Shown here piece by piece: positions 32,912 to 41,440 of a stretch of DNA of 48,050 nucleotides; position 1 is the first letter of the stretch; the number at the start of each line of letters is the position of its first letter. A program made the position numbers and the translations under genes. The notes beneath the pieces were generated by a model, which saw nothing but the letters and a program-made list of their open reading frames with translations, ran no database searches and had not been told where the DNA came from. Source of the DNA: JAAYJG01 sp964450305 (GTDB lineage Bacteria; Bacillota; Clostridia; DSM-8532); NCBI GenBank assembly GCA_964450305.1, contig CAYVFB010000017.1:1-48050 (forward strand). The letters run 5' to 3'.

Positions 32912-33044
32912 TCTCAGCTTTCCCACCTCAACCGGTGAGTAGTATTTTGAGCTGCCAGTACCGACTTTCCGCGATATGATATCTTACTGCAGTCGGTAAC
33001 CTGCTGTGCAGGCAAATGCTTAAAGAACCATGGGAAAGTTGAGT
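32912..33044. repeat. MITE-like element, copy 2 (133 bp)
   Basis: Reverse orientation relative to copy 1 at 13551. Outer ends TCTCAGCTTTCCCAC and TGGGAAAGTTGAGT match the terminal repeats of copy 1 with two changes; next to one end both have GTTGAGGTGGGAAAG in the same register. The inner stem differs in sequence (TACCGACT with AGTCGGTA) but is kept in position, so the structure is conserved while the middle has drifted. It lies 64 bases upstream of the rluD-like start. Confidence 0.8.
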
Positions 33045-33250
33045 TATTTATGCGTTTTTCAGCGAATTCGCCTGTTATTTCCATCCACAACCTATCATAT
33101 CCATTTTTCACTTCCCCCGTCAAGTCCCGGTTTAAAAAGAAATGGAACGCAAGTGTTTTTCGCGTCCCGGAAGTGATGAGCTGGAATGTTATTCTGTATG
33201 TTTATCAGGAGTAATCAGCTTGATATCAAAGTGAAAACTTACATTTTTGT

Positions 33251-34444
33251 TTAACCCAGCCTCGCCTTGAACTCCCTTATTAATTCAGGCAGCACCTCAA
33301 GTGTGTTTCCGACAATACCAAAGGTGGCTACCTTGAAAATGGGTGCATCGGGGTTTTTATTGATCGCGATGATCACATCGGACGAGGACATTCCCGCCAG
33401 ATGCTGAATAGCCCCCGAAATACCGCAGGCAAAATATACCTTGGGTCCTACGGTTTTACCCGTCTGCCCTACCTGATGGCTGTAGTCGATCCAGCCCGCA
33501 TCCACCGTTGCACGGGAAGCCCCCACGGCGCCGCCAAGAACATCGGCCAGCTGCTCGATCAGGGCAAAGTTCTTCGGATCGCCCATACCTCTGCCACCAG
33601 AAACAATAATGTCGGCTTCGGTCAGGTTCACCTTTTCGCAAAGGGTTTGAACCACATCCAGTACTTTTACCTTTAAGTCGACCGGAATGGTTACTTCCGG
33701 ACGAATCACACTGCCGGTTCTGGATGCATCGGGTTCCATGGGCTTCATCACCTTTGGTCTGACCGTTGACATCTGCGGGCGGTGGTTCGGGCAAATGATC
33801 GTGGCCATCAGGTTCCCGCCAAAGGCCGGGCGTGTTTGCAGCAGGTTGCGGGTTTCGGGGTCGATCTCAAGGCCTGTGCAATCGGCGGTGAGGCCGGTAT
33901 TCAGACGGGATGCAACCCTCGGAGCCAGAGAGCGCCCATAGGTAGTGGCCCCCATCAGAATGATTTCCGGCTTATACCTTGTCACCAGCTGTGTAAAAAT
34001 ATCGCTATAAGATTCGTCATTATAATTTTTCAGGGATTCATGCTCGACAAGATACACCTGGTCGGCGCCGCAGGAAACCAGGGTTTGGGCTTGTCCCGCC
34101 ACATCCTGTCCGATCAGAACAACCGAAAGGGGCACCGAAAGCGCATCGGCAAGCTTACGGCCTTCACCGAGCAGCTCGGTCACAACCTGTGTAACCATAT
34201 TGTTCTTTTGTTCGCCAAAAACCCAGACGCCTTTATAGGAAGTCAGTTCGGAAACCCCTTTGGATTCATCCTTTTGAAAGTCTATTGCTTCAAACTTACA
34301 GGAAGAAACGCAGGCTCCGCATAAGGTACAGTTCTCCTGTATGGCTGCCTTCCGATCGGTCACCTTTATCGCATTGAAGGGACAGGCACTGATGCACAGC
34401 TTGCATCCAACGCATTTATCAATCAATATATTTATTTGTGACAT
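33251..34444 (-). CDS. etfA: Electron transfer flavoprotein alpha subunit with N-terminal ferredoxin domain
   Basis: 397 residues from the ATG at 34444 (GAGAGGTTTAACACC upstream). Residues 1-60 form a two-cluster ferredoxin: C11, C14, C17, C21 and C39, C42, C45, C49. The EtfA part follows, with the FAD-binding domain near 265-395: SGGRGMGDPKNF, then VGASRATVDAGW and GQTGKTVGPKVYFACGISGA. Ferredoxin-fused EtfA is found in electron-bifurcating complexes such as CarE of caffeyl-CoA reductase. With etfB and the acyl-CoA dehydrogenase just upstream, the set would couple acyl-CoA reduction by NADH to ferredoxin reduction. Membrane association is not needed. Confidence 0.95.
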   Translation of the reverse strand: MSQINILIDKCVGCKLCISACPFNAIKVTDRKAAIQENCTLCGACVSSCKFEAIDFQKDESKGVSELTSYKGVWVFGEQKNNMVTQVVTELLGEGRKLADALSVPLSVVLIGQDVAGQAQTLVSCGADQVYLVEHESLKNYNDESYSDIFTQLVTRYKPEIILMGATTYGRSLAPRVASRLNTGLTADCTGLEIDPETRNLLQTRPAFGGNLMATIICPNHRPQMSTVRPKVMKPMEPDASRTGSVIRPEVTIPVDLKVKVLDVVQTLCEKVNLTEADIIVSGGRGMGDPKNFALIEQLADVLGGAVGASRATVDAGWIDYSHQVGQTGKTVGPKVYFACGISGAIQHLAGMSSSDVIIAINKNPDAPIFKVATFGIVGNTLEVLPELIREFKARLG

Positions 34445-34471
34445 GGTGTTAAACCTCTCTTTCAAGCCAAG

Positions 34472-35266
34472 CTATTTACAGGACATAAACTGAGTGTTCA
34501 GTAACTTATCCGCAAGCTTTTGCGCCTGTTCCTTCGAAGTGCCGCCGAGCATCTCGGCTTTGATTTCATGGACGGGTACAAAGGTCTTCACCACCTGGGT
34601 GGGAGAACCTTTCAAGCCGCAAAGGTTTTTGTCAGCGTCGATATCGTCGGCGGTATAAACTGTCACTTCTGTTTTCTTGGCTTTCAGTTTTCCCTTGATG
34701 GAGGGCAGCCTGGGTTCGTTAATTTCCTTTACAACGGTAATCACAGCCGGAAGAGGCATTTCTATCACTTCATATCCATCGTCGGTCATGCGCTGACATC
34801 GGATGGTATTGGGTGTGATTTCCTCAATTTTGCGCACATAGGTGGTATGCGAAATTCCAAGCTTTTCTGCAAGGCTGGGCCCAACCTGGGCTGTGTCCCC
34901 ATCGGTTGCCTGCTTTCCGCAGATGATCACATCGTACGCTCCGATTTTTCGAATGCCCATGGACAGCGCGTAGGCTGTGGCGAGGCTGTCTGCGCCGGCA
35001 AAAGCCCTGTCACTTAATAAAACGGCATTGTCCACACCCACCGCCACAGTTTCCCGCAGCAGGTCGGCAACCTTGGGAATTCCCATACTGATAACGGTTA
35101 CATCGCCGCCCATCTTTTCCTTAATCCGAATGGCTTCTTCTATGGCATATTCATCGAAAGGGTTGATAATGGCCTCTACACCCTCACGGATGATGGTATT
35201 GGTTTCCTTGTTGATTTTTACTTCATTGGTTCCGGGAACCTGTTTCACGCATACGATAATATTCAA
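34472..35266 (-). CDS. etfB: Electron transfer flavoprotein beta subunit
   Basis: 264 residues. It opens MNIIVCVKQVPGTNEVKI and has the AMP/FAD-binding stretch IICGKQATDGDTAQVGPSLAE near 117-137, as in bifurcating Etf where the beta subunit holds a second FAD instead of AMP. The C-terminal arm (about 200-264) wraps round EtfA in known structures. Start ATG at 35266 follows AGGAGGAACGAG. It ends 27 bases before etfA. Confidence 0.95.
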   Translation of the reverse strand: MNIIVCVKQVPGTNEVKINKETNTIIREGVEAIINPFDEYAIEEAIRIKEKMGGDVTVISMGIPKVADLLRETVAVGVDNAVLLSDRAFAGADSLATAYALSMGIRKIGAYDVIICGKQATDGDTAQVGPSLAEKLGISHTTYVRKIEEITPNTIRCQRMTDDGYEVIEMPLPAVITVVKEINEPRLPSIKGKLKAKKTEVTVYTADDIDADKNLCGLKGSPTQVVKTFVPVHEIKAEMLGGTSKEQAQKLADKLLNTQFMSCK

Positions 35267-35285
35267 AGCCTCGTTCCTCCTGGTA

Positions 35286-36443
35286 TTACTTTGATTGGGA
35301 TGCTTGTTTGATCAGCTCGAGGGCGATGACGTTTCTTTGAATCTGATTGGTACCTTCATAGATCTGGGTGATCTTTGCATCGCGCATCATCTTTTCAACA
35401 GGATATTCCTTCATATAGCCATAGCCGCCCATCACCTGGACTGCATCAATGGTTACCTTCATGGCTGTATCGGAAGCCATGACCTTGGCCATCGCCGATT
35501 CCTTCGAAATGTCCTTCGCACCGCTGTCCACATGCTTGCAGGTTTGGTACACCAGGCATCTGGCTGCCTCGATTTGAATGGCCATGTCGGCCAGCATGTG
35601 CTGAATGGCCTGGAACGAGGAGACAGGCTGACCGAACTGTACCCTTTCACGGGAGTATTTCAGCGCGGCGTTGAACGCACCGGTGGCAATGCCCAAAGCC
35701 TGGGCTGCAACACCGGGGCGGGTTCTGTCTAAAGTTTTCATGGCAACAATAAAGCCCATCCCTTCACGCGCCAGCAAATTTTCTTTAGGAATTCTGCAAT
35801 CTTCAAAAACCAATTCCCTGGTACAGGATGCGCGGATGCCCATCTTGTCCTCCTTCTTACCAAAAGAGAACCCGGGTGTGTCTTTTTCCACGATAAAAGC
35901 CGAGAAGCCTCTGGCCCCCTTCGATCGGTTGGTGCAGGCAATAACGGTGTAGATATCGGCTTCACCGCCGTTTGTGATCCACTGCTTTGTGCCATTTAAA
36001 ACATAACTGTCGCCATCGAGCACAGCGGTTGTGCGAATGCCTGCCGCGTCGCTGCCGGCGTCGGCCTCGGTAAGCCCAAACGCAGCCATTTTAGTTCCGC
36101 TTGCGATATCGGGAAGATATTTTTCCTTTTGCTCTTCGTTTCCGAACAGAATGATTGGAAAGGTTCCCAGCCCCGTGCCTGCAAAAGCCAGCGCAATACC
36201 GCCGCAGGCCCGGCTTAATTCCTCAACCACGAGGGACATTTCGAACACGCCGCCCCCGAGGCCTCCATACTTTTCCTCAATGTAAACACCGCACAGGTCG
36301 GACTGGGCGATATGCTTCATGATGTCATGGGGAAATTTCCCTTCCCGATCATACTCTATCGCGACTGGAGCAATCTTTTCATCGGCTATTCTTGCGGCCA
36401 GTTCTTTTATCATTTGCTGTTCTTCCGTCAGGAAGTAATTCAT
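35286..36443 (-). CDS. Acyl-CoA dehydrogenase (short-chain / butyryl-CoA type)
   Basis: 385 residues from the ATG at 36443 (AGGGGTGCTGG upstream). Standard three-part fold; the flavin-binding FGLTEADAGSDA near 125-136, WITNGG near 159-164, and the catalytic glutamate in QIYEGTNQIQRNVIA near 365. Highly like butyryl-CoA dehydrogenase (Bcd) and CarC. Followed by etfB and etfA, an order identical to carC-carD-carE of acetogens. No thiolase, crotonase or hydroxybutyryl-CoA dehydrogenase is in the window, so the true substrate (crotonyl-CoA, acrylyl-CoA, caffeyl-CoA or another enoyl-CoA) is open. Confidence 0.93.
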   Translation of the reverse strand: MNYFLTEEQQMIKELAARIADEKIAPVAIEYDREGKFPHDIMKHIAQSDLCGVYIEEKYGGLGGGVFEMSLVVEELSRACGGIALAFAGTGLGTFPIILFGNEEQKEKYLPDIASGTKMAAFGLTEADAGSDAAGIRTTAVLDGDSYVLNGTKQWITNGGEADIYTVIACTNRSKGARGFSAFIVEKDTPGFSFGKKEDKMGIRASCTRELVFEDCRIPKENLLAREGMGFIVAMKTLDRTRPGVAAQALGIATGAFNAALKYSRERVQFGQPVSSFQAIQHMLADMAIQIEAARCLVYQTCKHVDSGAKDISKESAMAKVMASDTAMKVTIDAVQVMGGYGYMKEYPVEKMMRDAKITQIYEGTNQIQRNVIALELIKQASQSK

Positions 36444-36583
36444 ATCCAGCACCCCTTTTTATTAACTATGTTCATTAGCAGAGATTATTATCTGGTAATA
36501 ACTTTTTATCATTAAGAGTATAATATAAATCGTGTATCGATGCAAGTATTGATTCCATGTTAAAAAAGCTGTTCAGGCACACT

Positions 36584-36620
36584 AAAAAGCCGGGGTACGT
36601 TTTTTCGTAGCCCCGGCTTT
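36584..36620 (-). terminator. Rho-independent terminator after spoIIR
   Basis: AAAGCCGGGG pairs with CCCCGGCTTT with a TACG/CGTA extension and one bulged G; the minus strand then has TTTTT. It begins 13 bases after the spoIIR stop. Confidence 0.88.
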
Positions 36621-36632
36621 GTTTTACCAATC

Positions 36633-37340
36633 TTAATCGAAGCGGATAATCCCCCGGAAAAGCCCGGCCAGCTTTATTTTTGATTCCTGAAAAATCTCCA
36701 CAATCTTGAACTTAATTTCTACAGGAATTTCAGTCTCAGCGTCCGATGCCAAAACGAGGTCCAATTCCTGCGATGATAGCTCCTGTTTCAGCACATCCAT
36801 ATAATCCTCTTCCATTTCCCCCTTTGTATCATCCACGAAGCACAGCGGCGGAAACATCACGCACCACCAGTTCTGCCCTTCCGCCTGGCCTATTTCAACC
36901 TTCAATGCATCGTAAAACCCCGCAGGAAGAATCACATTTTCGTACTGCTTTGTGGGGAATGGATATTTTCCAAAAGATACTCTGGCCAAATCACTGAAGC
37001 CTTCTTTGGCAATCACGGCGTTTGCAACTGTTTCGAGTTCACCAATATGATCCTTCACATAAGCTCCGGCAGTTTCCTTCGTCTGAAGGCTGTCCATGCG
37101 CTCGGTCATGTAGGTGATGACTTCATCACGCACACGAAGTTTTAAGGTCTGATCGGCATCACTGTCACTGTTGGCCACAATATGAAGGCGGATCATGCTG
37201 TCCGAAAGATCCTGGTTCACCTTTTCCGAATAAAAACAGAATAACAAAAAAATGAAAATCAAAGAATAGAGGATAGCCAGAATCCATTTGTTTACCTGAT
37301 TCATTCCTTTTATCTTTTCCAATGTCAATACCATTTTCAC
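36633..37340 (-). CDS. spoIIR: Stage II sporulation protein R
   Basis: Forespore-made signal that triggers processing of pro-sigma-E in the mother cell through SpoIIGA. 235 residues. An N-terminal membrane or signal segment (about 18-38, WILAILYSLIFIFLLFCFYSE) precedes the extracytoplasmic domain that starts with the hallmark SMIRLHIVANSDSDADQTLK. Other blocks: KLRVRDEVITYM and NWWCVMFPPLCFVD. Start is taken as the GTG at 37340, eight bases after GGAGAGG; an upstream GTG at 37349 or the ATG two codons later are alternatives. Monocistronic, with the terminator at 36584. I could not place a sigma-F promoter with confidence. Confidence 0.94.
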   Translation of the reverse strand: MKMVLTLEKIKGMNQVNKWILAILYSLIFIFLLFCFYSEKVNQDLSDSMIRLHIVANSDSDADQTLKLRVRDEVITYMTERMDSLQTKETAGAYVKDHIGELETVANAVIAKEGFSDLARVSFGKYPFPTKQYENVILPAGFYDALKVEIGQAEGQNWWCVMFPPLCFVDDTKGEMEEDYMDVLKQELSSQELDLVLASDAETEIPVEIKFKIVEIFQESKIKLAGLFRGIIRFD

Positions 37341-37644
37341 TGAAATCACCTCTCCGCATTCAGGCTTTCCGCCCCAACATTTTGACCGCTTTCACTGTCA
37401 AATTCGCCGTTGTTAACGAATGTTCGTCATGAATTCAGTATTGACATTGTTTCTATTTTCAATACATCATTTTAAATATTTCTCTCGAATGGAATACCCG
37501 GGACCCCTCTGTTCAGAGCCATTTTCCAGCTTCGGCAGCAATAGAAATATCCGCGTCCACCCTTGTGTTTGCTAATATTTTGCAACCGTCAGCCTCCATA
37601 ACGGACTTTCACCCATTAGGTTCCACCCATGCTGGACGAACTAC

Positions 37645-37678
37645 AAAAAAGGTTTCCTGTTTGTGCAGGAAACCTTTT
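37645..37678 (-). terminator. Rho-independent terminator after metG
   Basis: Thirteen perfect pairs (37647-37659 with 37666-37678), six-base loop, T6 on the minus strand; six bases after the metG stop. Confidence 0.9.
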
Positions 37679-37683
37679 GTTGT

Positions 37684-39675
37684 TCAGAACTGGCTGGGGT
37701 GCTTTTTGAAGAAGTCGACCCTGGCTTCCAGGAACTTCAGCTTGTGGCCGGGCTGCATAAAGGCATAGACCGGCTCGAAGATCTTATCCCAGCTCCAGAA
37801 GCTTTCGTCCATGTTCATGAAATCACGAATCATTTCAGTTCCTTCAGGCGCAATGGGATGCATCAGCACCGCAGCTGTGCGAACCATGTGGAAGCAGTCG
37901 ACCAAAACCTGGCGGCGCAGCTCATCGTTGTTTTCTTCTTCAGCCTGGCGAATGTTCTTCACCCAGTATTTATTCAAATTGCGGATATAAATGTCCATGG
38001 CATTCATCACCAGATGGAACTCATACCGGTAAATCAGTCTTTCTACCTCCAAAACAATTTTGCGGGATTCCTGAAGGATTTCTTCGGAAACCTGACCATA
38101 TGGGATCTCGCTGTCATAATACTTTTGAGAGGTATAGAAGCAGGAGCGCACCGCCCGGTTGAACACATTCGTTAAAAGGTTACCTTCCTTCAGCACAGGG
38201 TCACTGTCGGTTTCGTTTGCTTTTGGGTTTAACGGCTTCGGCTGGAAGCTGACACTGCGGATGCCCAGGCCAAGACCGAGGAAATGCGCGCGCAGCTGCT
38301 CGGGCATGTAATAATCCAGCAAATCGCCTGCCATGGGTGGCTTGATATTGCCACTGGAACTGGCCTTTTTATTCAGGAAAAGGATATGGTTGTTCACGAT
38401 CAGGTCAGGAACCTGTAGTTGCCCATCTGATGGCGGGAAAGAGGGATTCTCGCCCTGCAGGCCCATAAACATGGCCATTTCCGCCGGCCCGTAAAAATAT
38501 ACATTGTCCTGGCCGATAAACTGATAAACCTTTGCGTCTGACGAACACCACCAATTTCTCCAGTCATCTCCATTCTTCATTTCCAACGCTGTTTTGGTAA
38601 AGGAAATGGGTGCCCACAAAGACTCGGGCCATACCCAGATGGTTAAGCCTTCTGCACCTTCAATGGCAGGTGCAGGCACTCCCCATTCAATGTTTCCGGT
38701 AAGCCGGAAAGGTACAAGGGTCTTACCGGTGCGGAATCGAATGCCGTTCTCTGATAGAAGGCTGCAGGCCTTTTCCCGTTCTTCGAGACTATGAAAGGTC
38801 ATCGTTTCAGATGATTTCTTTTCATCTGTAAGGGTATGGGGTGGTAACTGATCTTCAAAGGATTTTACCTGATCAATAAAATCCTGTTTGATATAGATTA
38901 CCGGAGGCTCTAAAAACTCCTCGATGCTTTTTACGGCAAACTCTCTGGAATTGGGCTGTTCCTTTACCGATGCCACCCATTCCTTCAACAATGGATGAAA
39001 CTTTTCCAGATCGACATACCAATTCACCACATCGCGCATTTCAGGCTTGTTGCCAGACAGGATGCTGCGGGGGTTTACAAGCTCTACAGGTTGATACTGA
39101 TGCCCCAGCGCGCATTCATCGGCATAGCCCTTGTCAGAGGTACAGCCTTCAATGGGGCATTGCCCAACCACCTGCCGGCCGTTCAGGAACACTTCATGCT
39201 CGCTGTCGTAAAACTGTGATGTGGTCATTTTGATCAGATGACCGTTTTCATACAGCTTTCGGATCACCTCATCGGAAACCTGTCGATGAATTTCAGCAGC
39301 CCGCCCCAGACCCGAGGCAGCAAACAAATCTATGGCAATCTGGTAGGCATCCAGAACCTCTTTTTGCCTTTGGTGGTTTTTCTCCACAAATTCCTCGATG
39401 GTGCCTGAAAACTGGCCATCACGCACCAGCTGCATGTAATTTGCTACAATGGGAGATCCGTAGCAGTCTGTCCCCGAAACAAACAAAACATTTTCTTTGC
39501 CGATGCGATCACGCAAAAAGCGGGCAAAAATGTCGGCGTGCACAAAAACGCCCCCGATATGGCCAAAATGAAGTTCCTTGTTGCCATAGGGCATTCCGGC
39601 GGTCACAACCGCTCTTTTCGGAAAAACAGGCCTTAGTTCTTCGGAATTCAGGTTTTTATCATTTTCCATGTTCAT
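37684..39675 (-). CDS. metG: Methionyl-tRNA synthetase-like class I tRNA ligase
   Basis: Charges tRNA-Met. 663 residues from the ATG at 39675 (AGAGGTGAATTT upstream). Catalytic HIGH-type motif is HFGH near residue 37 within MPYGNKELHFGHIGG, and VSGTDCYGSPI follows. Zinc-knuckle-like cysteines are in CPIEGCTSDKGYADEC. An insertion of roughly 100 residues (about 245-340) precedes EWGVPAP and TIWVWPESLWAPISF; the KMSKS-type loop reads KASSS near 460. The C-terminal anticodon-binding helices end at HPSQF, without the EMAP/Trbp-like domain of many bacterial MetRS. It thus looks like an archaeal-type or divergent MetRS. A strong promoter lies at 39788 and there is no T-box leader. Confidence 0.85.
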   Translation of the reverse strand: MNMENDKNLNSEELRPVFPKRAVVTAGMPYGNKELHFGHIGGVFVHADIFARFLRDRIGKENVLFVSGTDCYGSPIVANYMQLVRDGQFSGTIEEFVEKNHQRQKEVLDAYQIAIDLFAASGLGRAAEIHRQVSDEVIRKLYENGHLIKMTTSQFYDSEHEVFLNGRQVVGQCPIEGCTSDKGYADECALGHQYQPVELVNPRSILSGNKPEMRDVVNWYVDLEKFHPLLKEWVASVKEQPNSREFAVKSIEEFLEPPVIYIKQDFIDQVKSFEDQLPPHTLTDEKKSSETMTFHSLEEREKACSLLSENGIRFRTGKTLVPFRLTGNIEWGVPAPAIEGAEGLTIWVWPESLWAPISFTKTALEMKNGDDWRNWWCSSDAKVYQFIGQDNVYFYGPAEMAMFMGLQGENPSFPPSDGQLQVPDLIVNNHILFLNKKASSSGNIKPPMAGDLLDYYMPEQLRAHFLGLGLGIRSVSFQPKPLNPKANETDSDPVLKEGNLLTNVFNRAVRSCFYTSQKYYDSEIPYGQVSEEILQESRKIVLEVERLIYRYEFHLVMNAMDIYIRNLNKYWVKNIRQAEEENNDELRRQVLVDCFHMVRTAAVLMHPIAPEGTEMIRDFMNMDESFWSWDKIFEPVYAFMQPGHKLKFLEARVDFFKKHPSQF

Positions 39676-39787
39676 AAATTCACCTCTGAACCGTTGTAAA
39701 ACAGCTTTCAAAATTGGAAGGCCACACAGCGGACAGAATGAACCCTGAAAAGTTCTTCCGGTTAAAGCCCCTGTGCTTGTTACATCT

Positions 39788-39816
39788 ATTTTAATGATTG
39801 TTTATTATAGTGTCAA
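39788..39816 (-). promoter_or_regulatory. Sigma-A promoter of metG
   Basis: Perfect TTGACA, 17-base spacer, TAAAAT (5 of 6) on the minus strand, 113 bases before the metG start. The leader between them shows no T-box (no AGGGTGG-type core). Confidence 0.75.
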
Positions 39817-40109
39817 TGAATAGTCTCGGAACTTTTTGATCCATAACTTTTCGCTTAACCAAATGAGCAAAGTTTCGAGTTTAGTACAAAACGACCAATC
39901 ATCTGTGCAAAACTCAAGTAAAGTGTGATTTAGATTAACATAATAAGGTTTTATAAAGTATTAACCATTTTTGTCATACTATACACCGATTTTTGCTCAT
40001 CTCGCCTTTACCATATTAACATAATGCAATTAACTTTCCGTGACAGTAATGCTTCACATTGTCTTTCGAGTTATGGCGGAATTCCCCTGGCGAAACTTTT
40101 GGATTGCTT

Positions 40110-40138
40110 TTGCTTCTTGTACAGAAATCCGATATACT
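40110..40138 (+). promoter_or_regulatory. Candidate promoter of the lytic transglycosylase
   Basis: TTGCTT, 17 bases, TATACT on the plus strand, 150 bases before the CTG start. The overlapping TCCGATAT (40128-40135) also resembles a sigma-D -10 region, but no TAAA lies at the right distance. Confidence 0.55.
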
Positions 40139-40288
40139 AAATGAGAAAATAAAGTCAAAGGATGTGCAATATCAGGAATTGATATGGAATTCCAATACAC
40201 TGAAATCAGAAGTATGTGAAGTATGAACGAACCAGGTCATATAAGTAAGGAATCCTAAGAACAATTTCACCTTCAGGAGGGTTGAAAG

Positions 40289-40933
40289 CTGAAAACGCGA
40301 ATTACTGAAATTTTTCAAGCCAAATTAGCAGAAATTCAATCGAGAGTCCCTCTGCAAATTCGCAGCACTGAGCAGGAGGCTTCCTTCAGCAGCGCACTGG
40401 CACAAGCTGAAGAAACAGCAAACCGAACGCTTTCCCTCGACACATCCATCAAAACCGAAGCGAAAAAAAACTTAAAACCGTCTTCACCCGGAAGCAATGA
40501 AGCTGATTTTCCACGCCTTTCCGCAGATGAGATTTCCACCCTCATGCCCCGTATTAATGCTGCCATCAAAAGTGCTTCACAAGAATATGGGGTTGAGGAA
40601 AACATGATACGATCCATTATCAAGCTGGAATCTTCTTTTCAGCCCTACTCCCTGTCCATCTCGGGCGCCATGGGGCTGATGCAGCTGATGCCCTCTACTG
40701 CCGAGTGGCTTTCGGTGACCGATGCATACAACATTGAACAGAACATTCGGGGAGGGACTGAGTATTACCGGGATCAGCTCGTCAAATTCGGCGGAAATGT
40801 TGAAAAAGCCCTCGCTGCATACAACAAAGGGCCGAACACAGTGATAAAGTATGACGGGGTTCCGCCACAGGCTGAAAGCTATGTGAAAAGGGTGCTGCAG
40901 TATTATCAAATGTATAATGCCAGTCAATATTGA
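40289..40933 (+). CDS. Lytic transglycosylase (SLT domain), apparent CTG start
   Basis: 214 residues if started at the CTG at 40289, which has a perfect AGGAGG eight bases upstream; the frame is closed by a TGA at 40283, and the next ATG (40544) is 85 codons in without a good ribosome binding site. The N-terminal 85 residues look coded and sensible (FQAKLAEIQSRVPLQIR), so the CTG is the best start. The SLT domain (about 95-205) has the catalytic glutamate in IIKLESSFQP, GAMGLMQLMPSTAEWL, and ALAAYNKGP. It cleaves the glycan strands of peptidoglycan. No signal peptide is visible, so export route is unclear. Convergent with tsaD. Confidence 0.85.
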   Translation: MKTRITEIFQAKLAEIQSRVPLQIRSTEQEASFSSALAQAEETANRTLSLDTSIKTEAKKNLKPSSPGSNEADFPRLSADEISTLMPRINAAIKSASQEYGVEENMIRSIIKLESSFQPYSLSISGAMGLMQLMPSTAEWLSVTDAYNIEQNIRGGTEYYRDQLVKFGGNVEKALAAYNKGPNTVIKYDGVPPQAESYVKRVLQYYQMYNASQY

Positions 40934-41166
40934 TTTGCATCATACCGTCTGTTCAAAGCCTGTTCTCGGCACCCAGTCAATATTGATCCGCGTCATACCA
41001 CTATTCCAAGCCGGTTTCCGGCACTCACCGTTATTCAAAGCTCTTGAATTTAACGATTTCAAACAAGAAGCCCCAATGTATTTTTTGCCAAAGGCTCAAA
41101 AACGCACTTGGGGCATTTACTAAAGAGTGTGTGCTCTATCGCATTTCTGCAATGAAGCTGTGTATC

Positions 41167-41384
41167 TGTGGAAAACTTCTCTCAAAACCACTAAAAATCA
41201 GTACAAATTTCACCTGGCAATTTGCCATCTTGACTTTTCGGCGCATTTTGCGACAAATTTTTTGCAGTCCATGGAATTCCTTCTGTCATTTTGTCAGATC
41301 GAAACCCGCGTTTCATCCACATCATCCACAGAGTTTTCCACAGGCAAAACAGCAATATTTCCTGTAGATTATGCCTTTTCCACA
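41167..41384. promoter_or_regulatory. Second cluster of DnaA-box-like 9-mers
   Basis: One-mismatch boxes TGTGGAAAA (41167-41175) and TTTTCCACA (41334-41342, 41376-41384), plus two TCATCCACA (41313-41321, 41322-41330). They lie in the 507-base convergent gap between the transglycosylase and tsaD. None is a perfect box; TTTTCCACA is also common in AT-rich DNA, so this is weaker than the cluster at 23149. Confidence 0.35.
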
Positions 41385-41440
41385 AAATTCACAAAAGAAT
41401 AACTGAAGCCTGATATTGAAGGTAGATTCGTTTTCGGGTC

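Noticed and set aside
37415..37426. LexA-box-like AACGAATGTTCG upstream of spoIIR
   Set aside because: It departs from the CGAAC-N4-GTTCG palindrome and SpoIIR is not expected in the SOS regulon.
39676..39787. T-box leader before metG
   Set aside because: No AGGGTGG-type antiterminator core and no specifier loop could be seen; the leader is only about 110 bases.
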